From Pedobacter yonginensis (GTDB lineage: Bacteria > Bacteroidota > Bacteroidia > Sphingobacteriales > Sphingobacteriaceae), in assembly GCF_003173595.1 (NCBI RefSeq), contig NZ_QGNZ01000001.1, positions 1,426,001 through 1,490,000 on the forward strand: a stretch of 64,000 nt of DNA, read 5' to 3'. Of this stretch, positions 63,450-64,000 are shown in pieces. Positions within the stretch are counted from its first letter, which is position 1. Every line of letters starts with the position of its first letter. The notes under the pieces were generated by a model that did not search any database, was not told the DNA's origin, and saw only the letters and a list, made by a program, of their open reading frames with translations. Made by a program: the position numbers and the translations under genes.

Positions 63450-63849
63450 GTTTATTTGTTTTGGTTAAGATGATTTTATACTCACTCATGCAAAACAGGA
63501 AACTGTTTAAAAGGTTTGAGAATTTTTATGAAAACACGGTGCTTATTTTATAACGAGAGATGGGCCCAAGAAAGGTATCTTTTGAATAAGCATCAATTTT
63601 TGCACATCATTTTTATCTATTTGCTATTGAATTATAGCTCACGAAACATTCGAAAACACATATTTTCGCCACAAAATCGCACAACACACAGAATTGATGA
63701 ATTTAATTACCGCTAACTTCAATTGCTTTTTACATTGTATTTGTAGAGCGATAAGGGCTTTTTTGTGGAGGGGATGAGGATATCTATCACCTAAAAAGCC
63801 CGATGAAATTTCCATCGGGCTAATGAATAAAAAGTTTATTATAAATTAT
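63450..63849. other. Intergenic region, 400 bp
   Basis: Contains the terminator at 63791-63821 and the leftward promoter region of the PAS kinase gene. An open frame at 63516-63716 has no initiation signal or family resemblance and is not accepted as a gene. Confidence 0.55.
63791..63821 (-). terminator. Rho-independent terminator of the alpha/beta hydrolase gene
   Basis: AGCCCGATG (63797-63805) and CATCGGGCT (63813-63821) form a perfect 9-bp stem with a 7-base loop; read on the minus strand the hairpin is followed by TTTTTAG. It sits 29 bp beyond the hydrolase stop. Confidence 0.8.
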
Positions 63850-64000
63850 TTAAGACGCTGTTATGTAGTCATTAGTTCCTACTCCTTGAGCATCTAGCCA
63901 GTTATTGATATAAGTGGCAACCTCTTCCCATCCTGGCTCGTTGCAAATGAAATGACTTCTGTTAGGAAACTCTTGTATTTCAGTTACACTGGCTACATCT
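63850..64000 (-). CDS. Alpha/beta hydrolase, C-terminal part (5' end outside window)
   Basis: An open frame from the window edge to TAA at 63850-63852 gives 49 residues. It includes FPNRSHFICNEPGWEEVATY followed by INNWL, matching the C-terminal end of alpha/beta hydrolases where the His of the catalytic triad lies in (S/G)RSHF. The nucleophile and full length are outside the window, so the substrate class is open. Confidence 0.75.
   Translation of the reverse strand, partial: DVASVTEIQEFPNRSHFICNEPGWEEVATYINNWLDAQGVGTNDYITAS

Noticed and set aside
63516..63716. 66-codon open frame on the plus strand
   Set aside because: No initiation signal, no family resemblance, AT-rich intergenic codon use.

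Overview
The window comes from a Gram-negative member of the Bacteroidota, most likely family Sphingobacteriaceae (Pedobacter-like). The evidence is AT-rich DNA, type IX secretion genes (a PorP/SprF-like protein and a cargo with a gliding-motility-type C-terminal domain), several outer-membrane barrels, LytS/LytTR signalling, and promoters of the Bacteroidota form (TAnnTTTG with an upstream TTG). Most genes are ordinary chromosomal genes. No phage, integron, CRISPR array or intact insertion sequence is visible.

Layout. 1-13.4 kb: the tail of a universal stress protein gene, a thioredoxin-like gene, smpB, pcm, priA, a DUF423 gene, two envelope proteins of unknown function, tsaB, the yidD-rnpA-rpmH set (rpmH is a 52-codon gene), a LytTR/LytS pair and a LiaF-like membrane protein. 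13.4-25.2 kb: a ChaN-like protein, a small MITE-like element, mscL, rpoN, a PorP/SprF-like gene with its large PKD-repeat partner, tatA (46 codons), an HD phosphohydrolase, a TetR-UbiB pair and a lone receiver. 25.6-38.1 kb: an LtaS-like membrane phosphotransferase, a GAF-like protein, then a four-gene minus-strand operon: HD-Pycsar-effector fusion, polyphosphate kinase, a propeller lipoprotein and a phosphoesterase/beta-barrel giant. 38.5 kb: tRNA(CAT) with its terminator. 39.7-40.75 kb: a tandem array of ~122-bp units, each built from four hairpins. 40.75-43.3 kb: a mutagenesis operon umuD-umuC-small ORF-SRAP. 43.7-46.2 kb: a PAS/DHp protein with a receiver, an EamA half-transporter and a DUF421 protein.

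46.5-53.2 kb is a glycoconjugate or small-molecule cluster: GT4, acyl-CoA dehydrogenase, PIG-L deacetylase fused to a methyltransferase, a GT28-like transferase and two GT2 enzymes. 54.3-60.3 kb is a tightly packed five-gene operon: a flavin disulfide reductase, an ABC ATPase, a permease fused to a binding domain, EgtB-like and EgtD-like enzymes. It looks like a combined ergothioneine synthesis, uptake and redox module, and the binding domain is circularly permuted relative to OpuCC/OsmF-type proteins. The window ends with a receiver, an ECF sigma factor, a PAS kinase/LuxR regulator pair and the 3' end of an alpha/beta hydrolase gene.

The points most worth following up are the ergothioneine operon and its permuted binding domain; a UmuD homologue lacking the catalytic Ser and apparently the catalytic Lys; a palindrome placed identically over the promoters of umuDC and the HD phosphohydrolase; the hairpin array; and the HD-Pycsar/polyphosphate operon. 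All calls rest on reading the sequence and recognising motifs; no database search was run.
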